Assembly: GCA_013360585.1 (NCBI GenBank)
Contig: JABWBH010000005.1
Span: forward strand, 1-64,000
Reading direction: 5' to 3'
DNA: 64,000 bases
DNA from: Phycisphaerae bacterium
GTDB lineage: Bacteria > Planctomycetota > Phycisphaerae > UBA1845
Part shown: positions 42,459-51,337 of the stretch, one piece after another
Layout: every line of letters starts with the position of its first letter
Numbering within the stretch: the stretch's first letter is position 1
Program-made: the position numbers and the translations under genes
The notes under the pieces: generated by a model
The model's input: only the letters and a program-made list of their open reading frames with translations
The model's database searches: none
What the model was told of the DNA's origin: nothing

Positions 42459-45002
42459 TCATCCCGCCGCCCCCGGACAGCCGTCCCGCCGCATCCGGGT
42501 CAGCAGCGCTTCGATCCTCCGCATCTCGACTTCGGTCTGCGGGTCTGGCCAGCGCCGGTTCACTTCCGTGATGTACGCCAGACTTTCCGTCATGGACGTA
42601 ACGGCGCGTTCCCCGGCGCCGGCCTCGCACAGAACCCACCCGACTCTAAACAGCGACACCGACAGGTCGCGCAGGGCTTCGGGCGTCTCGCCGAACTCCC
42701 GCGCGATCCGCCGACGCAGCGCCAGCCCCTCCTCGAACGCCGCCAGCGCCGCGTCCCGATCCCCCTTCAGACGCCGCACGTCGCCGACCCGGTCCAGCGA
42801 CACCGACAGGTCGCGCAGGGCTTCGGGCGTCTCGCCGAACTCCCGCGCGATCCGCCGACGCAGCGTCAGCCCCTCCTCGAACGCCGCCAGCGCCGCGTCC
42901 CGATCCCCCTTCAGAAGCCGCACGTCGCCGACCTTGTTCAGCGACACCGACAGGTCGCGCAGGGCCTCGGGCGTCTCGCCGAACTCCCGCGCGATCCGCC
43001 GACTCAGCGTCAGCCCCTCCTCGAACGCCGCCAGCGCCGCGTCCCGATCCCCCTTCAGAAGCCGCACGTCGCCGACCCGGTCCAGCGACACCGACAGGTC
43101 GCGCAGGGCCTGGGGGGCAGGGTTGTGTGAAGCGGCGGCGCGGCATTGCGCCTCCACGGCTTCGGACCAGCGCAGCGCCTCGTCGAGACGTCGAAACTCT
43201 CGCAGTGTGTCCATGACGCGGATTTGCGACCAGAAGGGAAGGACATCGAACGACCAGCCTTCCGCGGGCCTGGCGCGGTTCAGGCGCTCGGCGACGTCGA
43301 GCGTCGACGCCCAGAGCCGCTGTTCGCGGTCCACGTCGTGCAGGTGAAGAAGCGAGCGGACCCAGGCGACAAACGAGAGGTCGTTAACGTCAGCCGGACG
43401 ATCCTCCTTCCGCAGGGCGTTCTGCGCCATCAGCAGGGCGTCGCGTCGCTCCTCCGCAGGAAGCGCGTCCAGCCCGCCGCTCAGGACCACGTTCGTCAAT
43501 TCCTCCACAAGGGCGTCTTCCACCGCCTTCCGGGTCTCAGGCTGGGCGCCGAGATAAGCGCTGGCCACGTGAAGGAAGGCGGCCTGGCGGAACTCGTTTC
43601 GGTACACGTTGAGCCTCTGAATGACGGCGGCGGGGTTCTCGGCGCGTTTCAGCCCGTCTTGAACGATGTGATCCTGCCAGTCGGGGCGGAGCCTGCGGGA
43701 GACGGCGGCGGTCAGTGAGGTCAGGAAGCGCAGGCCCTGCGCACTGCTCCAGCCGAGCAGGTCGCGGACGGTCTCGTCCAGGGCGTGGAAACGGTCGTCA
43801 TAAAGACGGACGAGATCCGAGGGGATTTCGTGCAGGCGTTGACGGGCGGTAGGGGTGAGCGCGGCGGAGGTGTCGCGGTCGACGAACCACTCCGGTCGCC
43901 GAAGAAGGTAATCCACCATCTCGATCAGCAGGAGCGGATTTCCGTCGGCCCGGTCCAGAAGGGTTTGGCGCTCCTGGGGCGCCAGGCCGGGCAGCGCGGT
44001 TTTCACGACCTGGGAAAGATTCTCGACGAGTTCGACCGGCCGCTCGACGACGCCCTTGCGCAAGTCGGAGGGGAGCAGTTCGAGCAGGTCGCTGAGGCGC
44101 CGCGGCAGGTTGCCGTCGGGGAGGGTGTTCCGGTGCTCGCGCCACTCCCGCTCCCAGTGCGTCGCGAGGATGAGCAACGGCCAGCGCTTCACCGTCGCCT
44201 CGCCCCAGAGGCGGTAGACGAAGCGAAGGGTTTCCGAGTCGGCCCACTGCGCGTCATCGAGGACGAGGACGACGGGGAGGGTCGGCGCGTCGTTGCGGTC
44301 GGAATCCAGGAACGCGCGGAAGAGGTCCAGCACCTTGTCGCCGAGGCTTTCGAGTCTGGACTGAGCCTGGGCGGCGGGATCCCCCTGAAGCCGCCGCTCC
44401 GCCTCCCGGGCCTCACGAAGATCCTGGCGCGTTTCGGTCAGCAGATTCCTCGCGGCTTGTGCCGCGCCGATGAACTGGCCGATCACGGGGATGAACTGGG
44501 CCAGGTCCGTGGCGGTGCGCAGGAAGGCGGCTTTGCGGTGAGCCGCAGCGGCCCGCGCGTCGGCGATCGGCATGATGTGCTGCGCCAGCGAGTCGGCATG
44601 ACTGACCAGGGCGCAGCGCTCGTCGATCTGGTTGCGGCGCTCGGGGCGGACCCAGCGAAGCCCCCACCAGAACCACGGGATCGGCGTCCGCTCCGTATTC
44701 CAGCTTGGGGGGAACGTCGGGTTGACGTTCAGGCTGGCGTGGTCCTGGGTGAACGAGTCCGGCCAGTACCCCTTCGGATCCGGCGCGTCGGCGTTCTGAC
44801 TGAGCCAGCGGTAGAACTCCTGCACCAGCCGCGTCTTGCCGACGCCGCTCTCGGCGAGCAGGATGACCAACCGCGGATCGCCTTCAGCGGCGTTTCGCCA
44901 GTCGTCCTGAAGCTGACGCATGGCGTCTTCGCGGCCGACGAAAAGCCTGCGCCAGGAAGGGCTTTGCTCGCGCTGGGGGTTCACGTTCTGAGGCATACGC
45001 AT
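42459..45002 (-). CDS. STAND/AAA-type ATPase with C-terminal TPR repeats
   Basis: 847 residues. The start of the ATPase reads FVGREDAMRQLQDDW; Walker A LAESGVGKT (about 49-57) and Walker B VVLVLDDAQWAD (about 245-256) are intact, and a DGNPLLLIEM helix follows, as in signal-transduction ATPases (orc1/cdc6-AAA_16 type). About residues 430-630 are helical. From about 640 there are TPR-like units of 48 residues (GDVRLLKGDRDAALAAFEEG then RRIAREFGETPEALRDLSVS) repeated three times almost without change, plus partial ends. No N-terminal effector domain is seen. Such proteins act as scaffolds or sensors; target unknown. The likely minus-strand promoter (CTGACT, 16 bp, TAGGAT) ends 9 bp before the start codon. 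Confidence 0.83.
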   Translation of the reverse strand: MRMPQNVNPQREQSPSWRRLFVGREDAMRQLQDDWRNAAEGDPRLVILLAESGVGKTRLVQEFYRWLSQNADAPDPKGYWPDSFTQDHASLNVNPTFPPSWNTERTPIPWFWWGLRWVRPERRNQIDERCALVSHADSLAQHIMPIADARAAAAHRKAAFLRTATDLAQFIPVIGQFIGAAQAARNLLTETRQDLREAREAERRLQGDPAAQAQSRLESLGDKVLDLFRAFLDSDRNDAPTLPVVLVLDDAQWADSETLRFVYRLWGEATVKRWPLLILATHWEREWREHRNTLPDGNLPRRLSDLLELLPSDLRKGVVERPVELVENLSQVVKTALPGLAPQERQTLLDRADGNPLLLIEMVDYLLRRPEWFVDRDTSAALTPTARQRLHEIPSDLVRLYDDRFHALDETVRDLLGWSSAQGLRFLTSLTAAVSRRLRPDWQDHIVQDGLKRAENPAAVIQRLNVYRNEFRQAAFLHVASAYLGAQPETRKAVEDALVEELTNVVLSGGLDALPAEERRDALLMAQNALRKEDRPADVNDLSFVAWVRSLLHLHDVDREQRLWASTLDVAERLNRARPAEGWSFDVLPFWSQIRVMDTLREFRRLDEALRWSEAVEAQCRAAASHNPAPQALRDLSVSLDRVGDVRLLKGDRDAALAAFEEGLTLSRRIAREFGETPEALRDLSVSLNKVGDVRLLKGDRDAALAAFEEGLTLRRRIAREFGETPEALRDLSVSLDRVGDVRRLKGDRDAALAAFEEGLALRRRIAREFGETPEALRDLSVSLFRVGWVLCEAGAGERAVTSMTESLAYITEVNRRWPDPQTEVEMRRIEALLTRMRRDGCPGAAG
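42651..43110 (-). repeat. 144-bp tandem repeat encoding TPR units
   Basis: Copies of the same sequence start at 42651, 42795, 42939 and (partial) 43083, an exact period of 144 bp = 48 codons. By eye they differ at only a few bases each, far less than TPRs usually diverge, which points to recent duplication or gene conversion. Confidence 0.9.
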
Positions 45003-45360
45003 GTATCCTATCCGCGCGTCGTCGGAAGTCAGGTATAATAGACGGGTTGTTTTTGAACCCCCTTCCAGCGGGGATTCGGTGTTCCGGGCGTCTCTCCGAA
45101 CTCCCGCGCGATGCCCGGTCGGCCAGCGGGTTCAGCCTCGCTCACCCGGGATCGCTGCCGACGACGCCTGCGGTTCGACGACGAGCGGGAGTTCCCGGTC
45201 GCTCCGGGGGCTTCCGCTTTCGCGCTTAACTGCCCGGCGGCGCTGAATCGTTGTCCGGCGCTTCGCGTTGCATTACGATCGCGCCTTCGGGCCACCGCCG
45301 CGTGGATGCGAGAATCGCGCGGTTGCGGACAGGCAGGCCACGTGTCCGGACAAGCACATT
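45003..45360. other. Divergent intergenic region with a stray TPR-repeat fragment
   Basis: 358 bp between the STAND gene (minus) and glyQS (plus). The 28 bp at 45085-45112 match the 144-bp TPR repeat with one mismatch (minus strand reads IAREFGETP), so a piece of that repeat lies 5' of the gene. A TATAAT at 45034-45039 faces glyQS but has no recognisable -35. No complete gene. Confidence 0.5.
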
Positions 45361-47070
45361 ATGAAAAAAGACGCAGCCACGATGGAAAGAATAGTCGCCC
45401 TGTGCCGCCGGCGGGGGTTCATATTCGGGAGCAGCGAGATCTACGGCGGCATCAACGGCTTCTGGGATTACGGCCCGCTGGGCTGCGAGCTGAAGCGCAA
45501 CATCAAGGAGGCGTGGTGGCAGGACATGGTGCGGAACCCGCCGTCCACCGCCGGTCACCCCAAGCTCGCCGGCCGCGAGTTCCAGATGGTCGGCGTGGAC
45601 TGCTCGATCATTATGAACCCCAAGGTGTGGGAAGCGAGCGGGCATGTGGGCGGGTTTCAGGATCCGATGGTGGCTTGCCGAACCGAGGGTTGCAAGGGCC
45701 TGTATCGTGCTGACCAACTTCTCATAATGGAAATCCAGTTGACCCCCTCGCTTCAAGGCGAATCCGTCGTCTATAAAACATACCACGGAATATCGAATGC
45801 GGAGGCCGAGGCTGATTGCGACAAGATTCTGGAAAAGCTAAGACAGAAGCTGTTTTCACAAAAGCCTGGAGGGCCCGTCTCAACTGATGTCGGTGCGGTC
45901 GACTATCAACGGATTCAGGACTGGTCGAAAGTTCCTTGTCCTCAGTGCCAACAGAAAAGTCTTACTACACCCAGAGCATTCAATCTTATGTTTGAGACTT
46001 TCACCGGTGCGCTTCAGGATTCAAGCAGTAAGGTCTATCTTCGCCCCGAAACCGCCCAGGGCATCTTCGCCAATTTTCAGAACGTCTACGATACTTCACG
46101 CGTGAAGATTCCCTTCGGCATCGCCCAGATCGGCAAGGCCTTCCGCAACGAGATCAACCCGCGGAACTACACCTTCCGCTCGCGGGAGTTCGAGCAGATG
46201 GAGATCGAGTTCTTCTGCCACCCGGACGAGTCGATGTTGTGGTATGAGTTCTGGCGCGACGCGCGGGTCAACTGGTACAAATCGCTGGGCATCGCCTCGG
46301 ACAAGCTGCGGCCCCGGCAGCAGGGCAAGGAGGAACTCGCCCACTACAGCCAGGCCTGCACCGACATCGAGTACATGTTCCCCTTCTCCGACGAACCGCA
46401 GGAGCTGGAAGGCGTCGCCCATCGCGGGTCGTTCGACCTCAACCAGCACGGCAAGTTCGCCAAGGGCAGGGAGGACGCCTTCGCCATCTTCGACGACGAA
46501 GCCTGGGAGCGGGATAAACACCTGTTCGAAAGCGCCGCCCATCAGAGCCGCGACCGTGAGGGAGCGACGCCTGCGCGCGAGACTGCGGGCGCAAGTTCCA
46601 GCGGCGCCGGCGATCGCGCCAAAGAGGCGAAGTCCAAACCGCCGTACAAATACGTCCCCCACGTCATTGAACCTTCCGCCGGGGCGGACCGGTTTACGCT
46701 GGCGGTGATCTGCGAGGCGTACTCTTATGACGAATCGCGTGCGAGTCCGGAGTTCCTGAAGTTCCACCCGCGCCTCGCGCCGATCAAGGCCGCGGTCTTC
46801 CCGCTGGTCGCCAAGGACGGCATGCCCGAAATCGCCCTGCCGATCTACGAGGCGATCCGCAAGGTCTTCCCCGCGCAGTACGACGCCAAGCAGTCGATCG
46901 GCAAGCGCTACGCCCGCATGGACGAAGCCGGCACGCCCTTCTGCTTCACCATCGACGGCCAGACGAAGGAGGACGGCACGGTGACGGTGCGCAACCGCGA
47001 CGACGCGAGCCAGGTGCGCATCGACAAGAGCCGGTGTCTGGATTATCTGCGGGACAAGCTGGGGCTGTGA
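45361..47070 (+). CDS. glyQS: Glycyl-tRNA synthetase, homodimeric class II type
   Basis: About 569 residues. It charges tRNA-Gly. Seen: GFIFGSSEIYGGINGFWDYGPLG (motif 1 region), YLRPETAQGIFANF, the motif 2 loop GKAFRNEINPRNYTFRSREFEQMEIEFF, and the C-terminal anticodon-binding domain (LAPIKAAVFPLV ... GKRYARMDEAGTPFCFTID). Two oddities: codons from about 45690 to 46040 are much less GC-rich (about 49%) than the flanks (60-65%), and an extra low-complexity linker (SRDREGATPARETAGASSSG) sits before the SKPPYKYVPHVIEPS segment. The start at 45361 (MKKDAATME) is chosen for the family's length; ATG 45382 is possible and no good ribosome site is seen. Confidence 0.93.
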   Translation: MKKDAATMERIVALCRRRGFIFGSSEIYGGINGFWDYGPLGCELKRNIKEAWWQDMVRNPPSTAGHPKLAGREFQMVGVDCSIIMNPKVWEASGHVGGFQDPMVACRTEGCKGLYRADQLLIMEIQLTPSLQGESVVYKTYHGISNAEAEADCDKILEKLRQKLFSQKPGGPVSTDVGAVDYQRIQDWSKVPCPQCQQKSLTTPRAFNLMFETFTGALQDSSSKVYLRPETAQGIFANFQNVYDTSRVKIPFGIAQIGKAFRNEINPRNYTFRSREFEQMEIEFFCHPDESMLWYEFWRDARVNWYKSLGIASDKLRPRQQGKEELAHYSQACTDIEYMFPFSDEPQELEGVAHRGSFDLNQHGKFAKGREDAFAIFDDEAWERDKHLFESAAHQSRDREGATPARETAGASSSGAGDRAKEAKSKPPYKYVPHVIEPSAGADRFTLAVICEAYSYDESRASPEFLKFHPRLAPIKAAVFPLVAKDGMPEIALPIYEAIRKVFPAQYDAKQSIGKRYARMDEAGTPFCFTIDGQTKEDGTVTVRNRDDASQVRIDKSRCLDYLRDKLGL

Positions 47071-47181
47071 GCGGTGTGCGCTTTATGAAGGTTCGGCGGC
47101 GTCCCTTGCTGCTGCAACGATCGCACCCGAGTATGATTCCCGCAATCCTCTGATAACGAGCTTCTTCAAGGGCGAAAGGGA

Positions 47182-48699
47182 ATGAGCAGGAAACCACACC
47201 CCCTTGAGCCGCAACTGTTCGGCCGGTTGCCAATCGAGTTGTCCGAAAATCTTCGTCGGGACAATCCGTGGTGGTCGGGAGCCGTGGCGCCGACACTACC
47301 ACGATTCCGTCGATGGCCGTTTCAGCGTTTGCGACGTTCGTTGGAGCAGGGTCTGGCGCCTGCGACGGTCGTTCGCGGCCCCCGCCGTGTCGGCAAGACA
47401 GTCCTCTTGCGCCAGATCATAGACTCGCTGCTGCAAGAAGGAGTTTCCGGGGACCGCCTCCTTTACGTGTCGTTTGATGAACTGCCGACGGTGGAAGGCA
47501 TCACCGAACCTATTCTCGCCATTTCCAGATGGTATGAAGACACCATCCTGCGGCAAACGTTCAATGCGGCGGATCGCGACGGCCGACCGGCTTATTTGTT
47601 CCTTGACGAAGTTCAGAATCTTGCATCGTGGGCGCCGCAGGTCAAACATCTCGTGGACCATCACCGCGTCCGTGTGCTTCTGACAGGCAGTTCCTCCTTG
47701 CGTATCGAGGCCGGGCGAGACAGTCTGGCGGGCAGAATTTCCACGGTCGATCTTGGTCCGTTGCTGTTGCGAGAGATCGCCGGAATGCGCCTGGGGTTCG
47801 ATCAGGCAGCCATCTGGCCCGAGAACGGGTTGGAAGCGATCGCTCGCCTGGATTTCTGGTTAGAGGCCAAGCAGCGCTGTCAGAAGGAGATCGATCCGCG
47901 GCGAATCTCCTTTTCGATGTTCTCGGAGCGAGGGGCATATCCGCTGGTTCACGAAAGAGCGGATGTTCCCTGGCAGGAGATCGCGAATCACTTGAATGAA
48001 ACGGTAATTCAACGCGCGATCCAACACGACTTGCGCATGGGAGAACGGGGTCGCAAACGTGATGAGAGGTTGCTGGAGGAAGTCTTTCGTCTGTGCTGCC
48101 GGTACGCGGGACAAACACCCGGGCAAAGCGTTTTCCTTCCTGAAATCAACCAGGCCCTTGGGGGAAGCATCGGTTGGAACCGGATTCTCAGTTACCTCAG
48201 GTTTCTTGATGGTACTTTGCTGATCCGTCTCGTTCAGCCCATGGAAGCCCGCCTGACCAAGAAAGGGGCGCGCACGGCGAAGATCGGTCTGTGCGACCAC
48301 GCCCTGCGCGCCAGTTGGCTACAGGAGGTTGTCCCTCTGGATCCGCGCCTTCTGGCGGAGTCGCCGCACTTGTCAGATCTTGCCGGGCATATCAGCGAAA
48401 GCGTCTTAGGCTATCACTTCGCTTCCATCCCCAACCTGGGGATCGCCCATGTTCCGCCGCGCGGGGGGGAACCCGAAGTTGATTTTGTCCTGACGATCGG
48501 CACGCGGCGCGTTCCCGTCGAGGTTAAGTATCGACGGCGCATTGATCCGCACCAGGATACCCAAGGTCTTCGCGCCTTTCTGGAAAGGACGGTATATAAT
48601 GCGTCGTTCGGCCTACTTGTGACGCTGGATGACGACGTCACGGTTCACGATCCGCGGATTGTGCCCATATCGCTCTCGTCGCTGCTGTGGTTGCGATAG
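47182..48699 (+). CDS. AAA ATPase with DUF4143-type C-terminal domain
   Basis: 505 residues. Walker A RGPRRVGKTVLLRQ (about 65-78), Walker B YLFLDEVQN (about 137-145), sensor LLTGSSSLRI, then a winged-helix part and a C-terminal PD-(D/E)XK-like core (GGEPEVDFVL ... RRVPVEVKYRRR). Proteins of this AAA_14/DUF4143 build are widespread in bacteria and archaea, often mobile, and of unknown function. GC content is about 53-57% in sampled lines, clearly below its surroundings, suggesting acquisition from elsewhere. AAGGGAA precedes the ATG. The following 299 bp (48700-48998) contain nothing recognisable. Confidence 0.85.
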   Translation: MSRKPHPLEPQLFGRLPIELSENLRRDNPWWSGAVAPTLPRFRRWPFQRLRRSLEQGLAPATVVRGPRRVGKTVLLRQIIDSLLQEGVSGDRLLYVSFDELPTVEGITEPILAISRWYEDTILRQTFNAADRDGRPAYLFLDEVQNLASWAPQVKHLVDHHRVRVLLTGSSSLRIEAGRDSLAGRISTVDLGPLLLREIAGMRLGFDQAAIWPENGLEAIARLDFWLEAKQRCQKEIDPRRISFSMFSERGAYPLVHERADVPWQEIANHLNETVIQRAIQHDLRMGERGRKRDERLLEEVFRLCCRYAGQTPGQSVFLPEINQALGGSIGWNRILSYLRFLDGTLLIRLVQPMEARLTKKGARTAKIGLCDHALRASWLQEVVPLDPRLLAESPHLSDLAGHISESVLGYHFASIPNLGIAHVPPRGGEPEVDFVLTIGTRRVPVEVKYRRRIDPHQDTQGLRAFLERTVYNASFGLLVTLDDDVTVHDPRIVPISLSSLLWLR

Positions 48700-48998
48700 A
48701 CGCCCGCCCCGTTCAAGAGCCTTGGACGGTTATGCAGACGAACGGTTCGATCCGGGTTGATCCGTGCGACGCCAGGCCGCCCGCCGGTAAACGCTCCACC
48801 TTCAGGGACGAATCCGAAATGTCGTTCTGTCTGAATATTGACGGTTGACAGAACGGATGATCGGAAGCCGGGAATGGATGGCCGAGTATCGTGCATCCCT
48901 CTGTTTCCTGCGCCCGTTGCCTATCGCTTCTTTTTACGGGATAAGTTTGCCCTGTGACCGGTGCGAGTCGCGTCACATCACAAAGGAGGCATGAACGG

Positions 48999-51155
48999 AT
49001 GATGCGGAGCGAGTGCAACGCGCGTTGCGGTGCGACCCTGCACCGGATGGGCGCTGTCGACGAACAGTTGGCGTCCGTCGGATCAGTAAAGCGGAACCTG
49101 CCGCCGCGTGTTCGGTTGTTGGCGGGCGCGGCGGTCGTGATGCTTGCGCTGGTGGGTGTGCCGACGTGTGCGACCGCGCCGGGGAAGGACGGCTTGTCGC
49201 CCCGAGCGGCGGGCAGCAGCGATTCCGGGCAGATCGAGCCTCCGCCGGTCGGCGCGGAACCCGGCGCCGACGGCTGGACGATGCGCGCGATGATCGAGCG
49301 TTTCTCCGAGGATCGCTCCGCGGTGCAGCGTTTCTACGCGATTCCCGGGGCGCAGGCGCGGCAGGAACGGTTCGTCGGGTTCTACTCGGCGTGGAAGCAG
49401 CGGCTGGAGAGCGTGGACTTCACCGCGCTGGACCGCCCCGGTCGGGTGGATTACGTTCTGATGCGTCACGAGCTGGACTATCAGCTTGCGCAGCTCGGGC
49501 ATGAGCGTCGGAAGTGGGAGGAATGCGCCGCGCTGCTGCCCTTTGCCGAAGCGATCATCGAACTGGAGGAACGGCGCTGCCGCCTGGAGACGGTGGATTC
49601 GCGAGACGCAGCGCAGCGCGTGGACGCGATCATCCGCGGGATCAAGGAAGTCCGCGAGCGCATCGAGGAGGGTCGCAAGAAGCCCGCGACGCCGGACGCC
49701 GCGCCGACCTTCGGCACGCTGCTGGATCCGGCGCCTCCGCCGCCGGCGGCTTCCGCGACCGCGCCGCCGACGGCCTCAGTCGCATCCCCGTCCGTCTCGC
49801 CGACGGCGTCCTCCGCCGCTTCGGATCCGTCAGTCTCTTCGGGCGCGACGACGGTCCCGCCGGGCGACGCGCCGATGTCGGCGCCCGCCGGCGGATCTAC
49901 GTCGAAGGAACCGACGAAGAAGCCGCCGCTTTCCGTCACGCCGGTGACCGCGCTCCGCGCGGCGCGCTTCGTCGATGCGCTGCGCGGCACGCTGCGCGGG
50001 TGGTTCACCTATCACGACGGCTACCAGCCGGACTTCTCCTGGTGGGTCCGCCGTCCGCACGAGGATGCAGGGAAGGCCCTGGACGAATACGCGAAGTATC
50101 TTCGCGAGGAGATCGCGGGTTTGAAAGGCAAGGACGAGGATCCGCTCGTCGGCGACCCGATCGGCGCGGACGCGCTGCGCGACGACCTGGCGCATGAGCT
50201 GATGCCGTATTCCCCGGGCGAGCTGGTGCAGATCGCCGAGGCGCAGTTCGCGTGGTGCGAGGCGGAGATGAAGAAGGCCGCCGCGGATCTGAAGTTCGAC
50301 GACTGGAAGAAAGCCCTTGAGCACGTGAAGAACCTGCACGTTCCGCCGGGGGAGCAGGCGAGCCTGGTGGCGCGGCAGGCGGTGGAGGCGATCGAGTTCA
50401 TCGACCGGCTGGACCTGGTGACGGTTCCCGATCTATGTCGGGAGCTGTGGCGCCTGGAGATGATCGACGAGCGGGCGCAGCGGCAGTGGCCTTTCGCGTT
50501 TTACGGCGGGCAGCACATGGCGGTGGCTTACGCGATGGCCAACATGGAGCACGACAAGAAGCTGATGGCGATGCGCGGGAACAACATTCACTTCACGCGG
50601 ATCGTCACGCCGCATGAATTGATTCCCGGACATCATCTTCAGGGCTTCATGGCGCAGCGGCATCGGCCTTACCGGCGCGTTTTCGGCACGCCCTTCTACG
50701 TCGAGGGGTGGGCGCTGCACTGGGAGATGTTGCTGTGGGATCTGGACTACGCCCGCGGGGCGGAGGACCGGATCGGCATGTTGTTCTGGCGGATGCACCG
50801 CGCCGCGCGGATCATCGTGTCGCTGAAGTTTCATCTTGGTCAGATGGCGCCGCAGGAGATGATCGACTTCCTGGTCGATCGCGTCGGGCACGAGAAGGAG
50901 AACGCCACCAGCGAGGTGCGGCGCTACATTGGCGGCGACTACAGTCCGCTGTACCAGTGCGGATACCTGGTCGGCGGGTTGCAGGTGCGGGCGCTGCACC
51001 GGGAACTGGTCGGCGGCGGACGGATGACGCATCGCCAGTTTCACGACGCGGTGCTGACGCTGGGTCCGATCCCGATCGAACTCGTGCGCGCCAGCCTGAT
51101 CGACGTTCCGCTTACGCGGAATTACGAAACGTGCTGGCGTTTCATGGAGGATTAG
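48999..51155 (+). CDS. DUF885 family secreted zinc-metallopeptidase-like protein
   Basis: About 718 residues from the ATG at 48999, which follows AAAGGAGG by 9 bp. A hydrophobic stretch (VRLLAGAAVVMLALVGVPTCAT, about 37-58) with a Cys could be a lipoprotein signal behind a long N-terminus. The C-terminal half has the DUF885 hallmarks TPHELIPGHHLQGFMAQ (HE-x4-HH) and, 28 residues on, EGWALHWEMLLWD, a gluzincin-like zinc site. An Ala/Pro/Ser/Thr-rich insertion of ~90 residues (about 220-310) splits the N-terminal domain. Peptidase activity is likely but unproved; no partner gene. Confidence 0.85.
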   Translation: MMRSECNARCGATLHRMGAVDEQLASVGSVKRNLPPRVRLLAGAAVVMLALVGVPTCATAPGKDGLSPRAAGSSDSGQIEPPPVGAEPGADGWTMRAMIERFSEDRSAVQRFYAIPGAQARQERFVGFYSAWKQRLESVDFTALDRPGRVDYVLMRHELDYQLAQLGHERRKWEECAALLPFAEAIIELEERRCRLETVDSRDAAQRVDAIIRGIKEVRERIEEGRKKPATPDAAPTFGTLLDPAPPPPAASATAPPTASVASPSVSPTASSAASDPSVSSGATTVPPGDAPMSAPAGGSTSKEPTKKPPLSVTPVTALRAARFVDALRGTLRGWFTYHDGYQPDFSWWVRRPHEDAGKALDEYAKYLREEIAGLKGKDEDPLVGDPIGADALRDDLAHELMPYSPGELVQIAEAQFAWCEAEMKKAAADLKFDDWKKALEHVKNLHVPPGEQASLVARQAVEAIEFIDRLDLVTVPDLCRELWRLEMIDERAQRQWPFAFYGGQHMAVAYAMANMEHDKKLMAMRGNNIHFTRIVTPHELIPGHHLQGFMAQRHRPYRRVFGTPFYVEGWALHWEMLLWDLDYARGAEDRIGMLFWRMHRAARIIVSLKFHLGQMAPQEMIDFLVDRVGHEKENATSEVRRYIGGDYSPLYQCGYLVGGLQVRALHRELVGGGRMTHRQFHDAVLTLGPIPIELVRASLIDVPLTRNYETCWRFMED

Positions 51156-51191
51156 GACGTTGGTTCAAAACCGAGCCGCGTGCGGAAAGAA

Positions 51192-51211
51192 GCGTGATTT
51201 TCACGCCTTTT
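51192..51211 (+). terminator. Hairpin terminator after the DUF885 gene
   Basis: GCGTGA and TCACGC form a 6-bp stem with a TTT loop, followed by CTTTTA, 36 bp after the stop codon and before the convergent ferritin gene. Moderate strength. Confidence 0.45.
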
Positions 51212-51337
51212 ACGCGGATTTTTGAAACAGCATGCAAGCGTGGTTCCGCGGTTTCGAAGCGGGACGCGCGCGTCGTGAAGCGGTCTTTGCGGGGTGCGTC
51301 CGATGCGTCGGCGGAGGCATTCCGGATCGCCGCGCGA

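Noticed and set aside
42301-42639. Minus-strand open frame running through the 99-bp repeat into the STAND gene
   Set aside because: Its shared C-terminal peptide with a frame at 24.0 kb only reflects the DNA repeat; no coding evidence.
42651-43110. CRISPR-like array
   Set aside because: The 144-bp units are contiguous, coding and without spacers; they are TPR codons.
45029-45295. Small minus-strand open frame between the STAND gene and glyQS
   Set aside because: It contains a fragment of the TPR repeat but is otherwise Arg/Ser-rich and lacks a start context; treated as a repeat relic, not a gene.
42459-48699. STAND ATPase plus AAA/DUF4143 gene as an antiphage system
   Set aside because: They are on opposite strands, separated by glyQS, and no effector domain or known defence partner is present.
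48713-49018. Small minus-strand open frame upstream of the DUF885 gene
   Set aside because: No motif, no ribosome site and overlap with the DUF885 start region; the gap reads as plain intergenic DNA.
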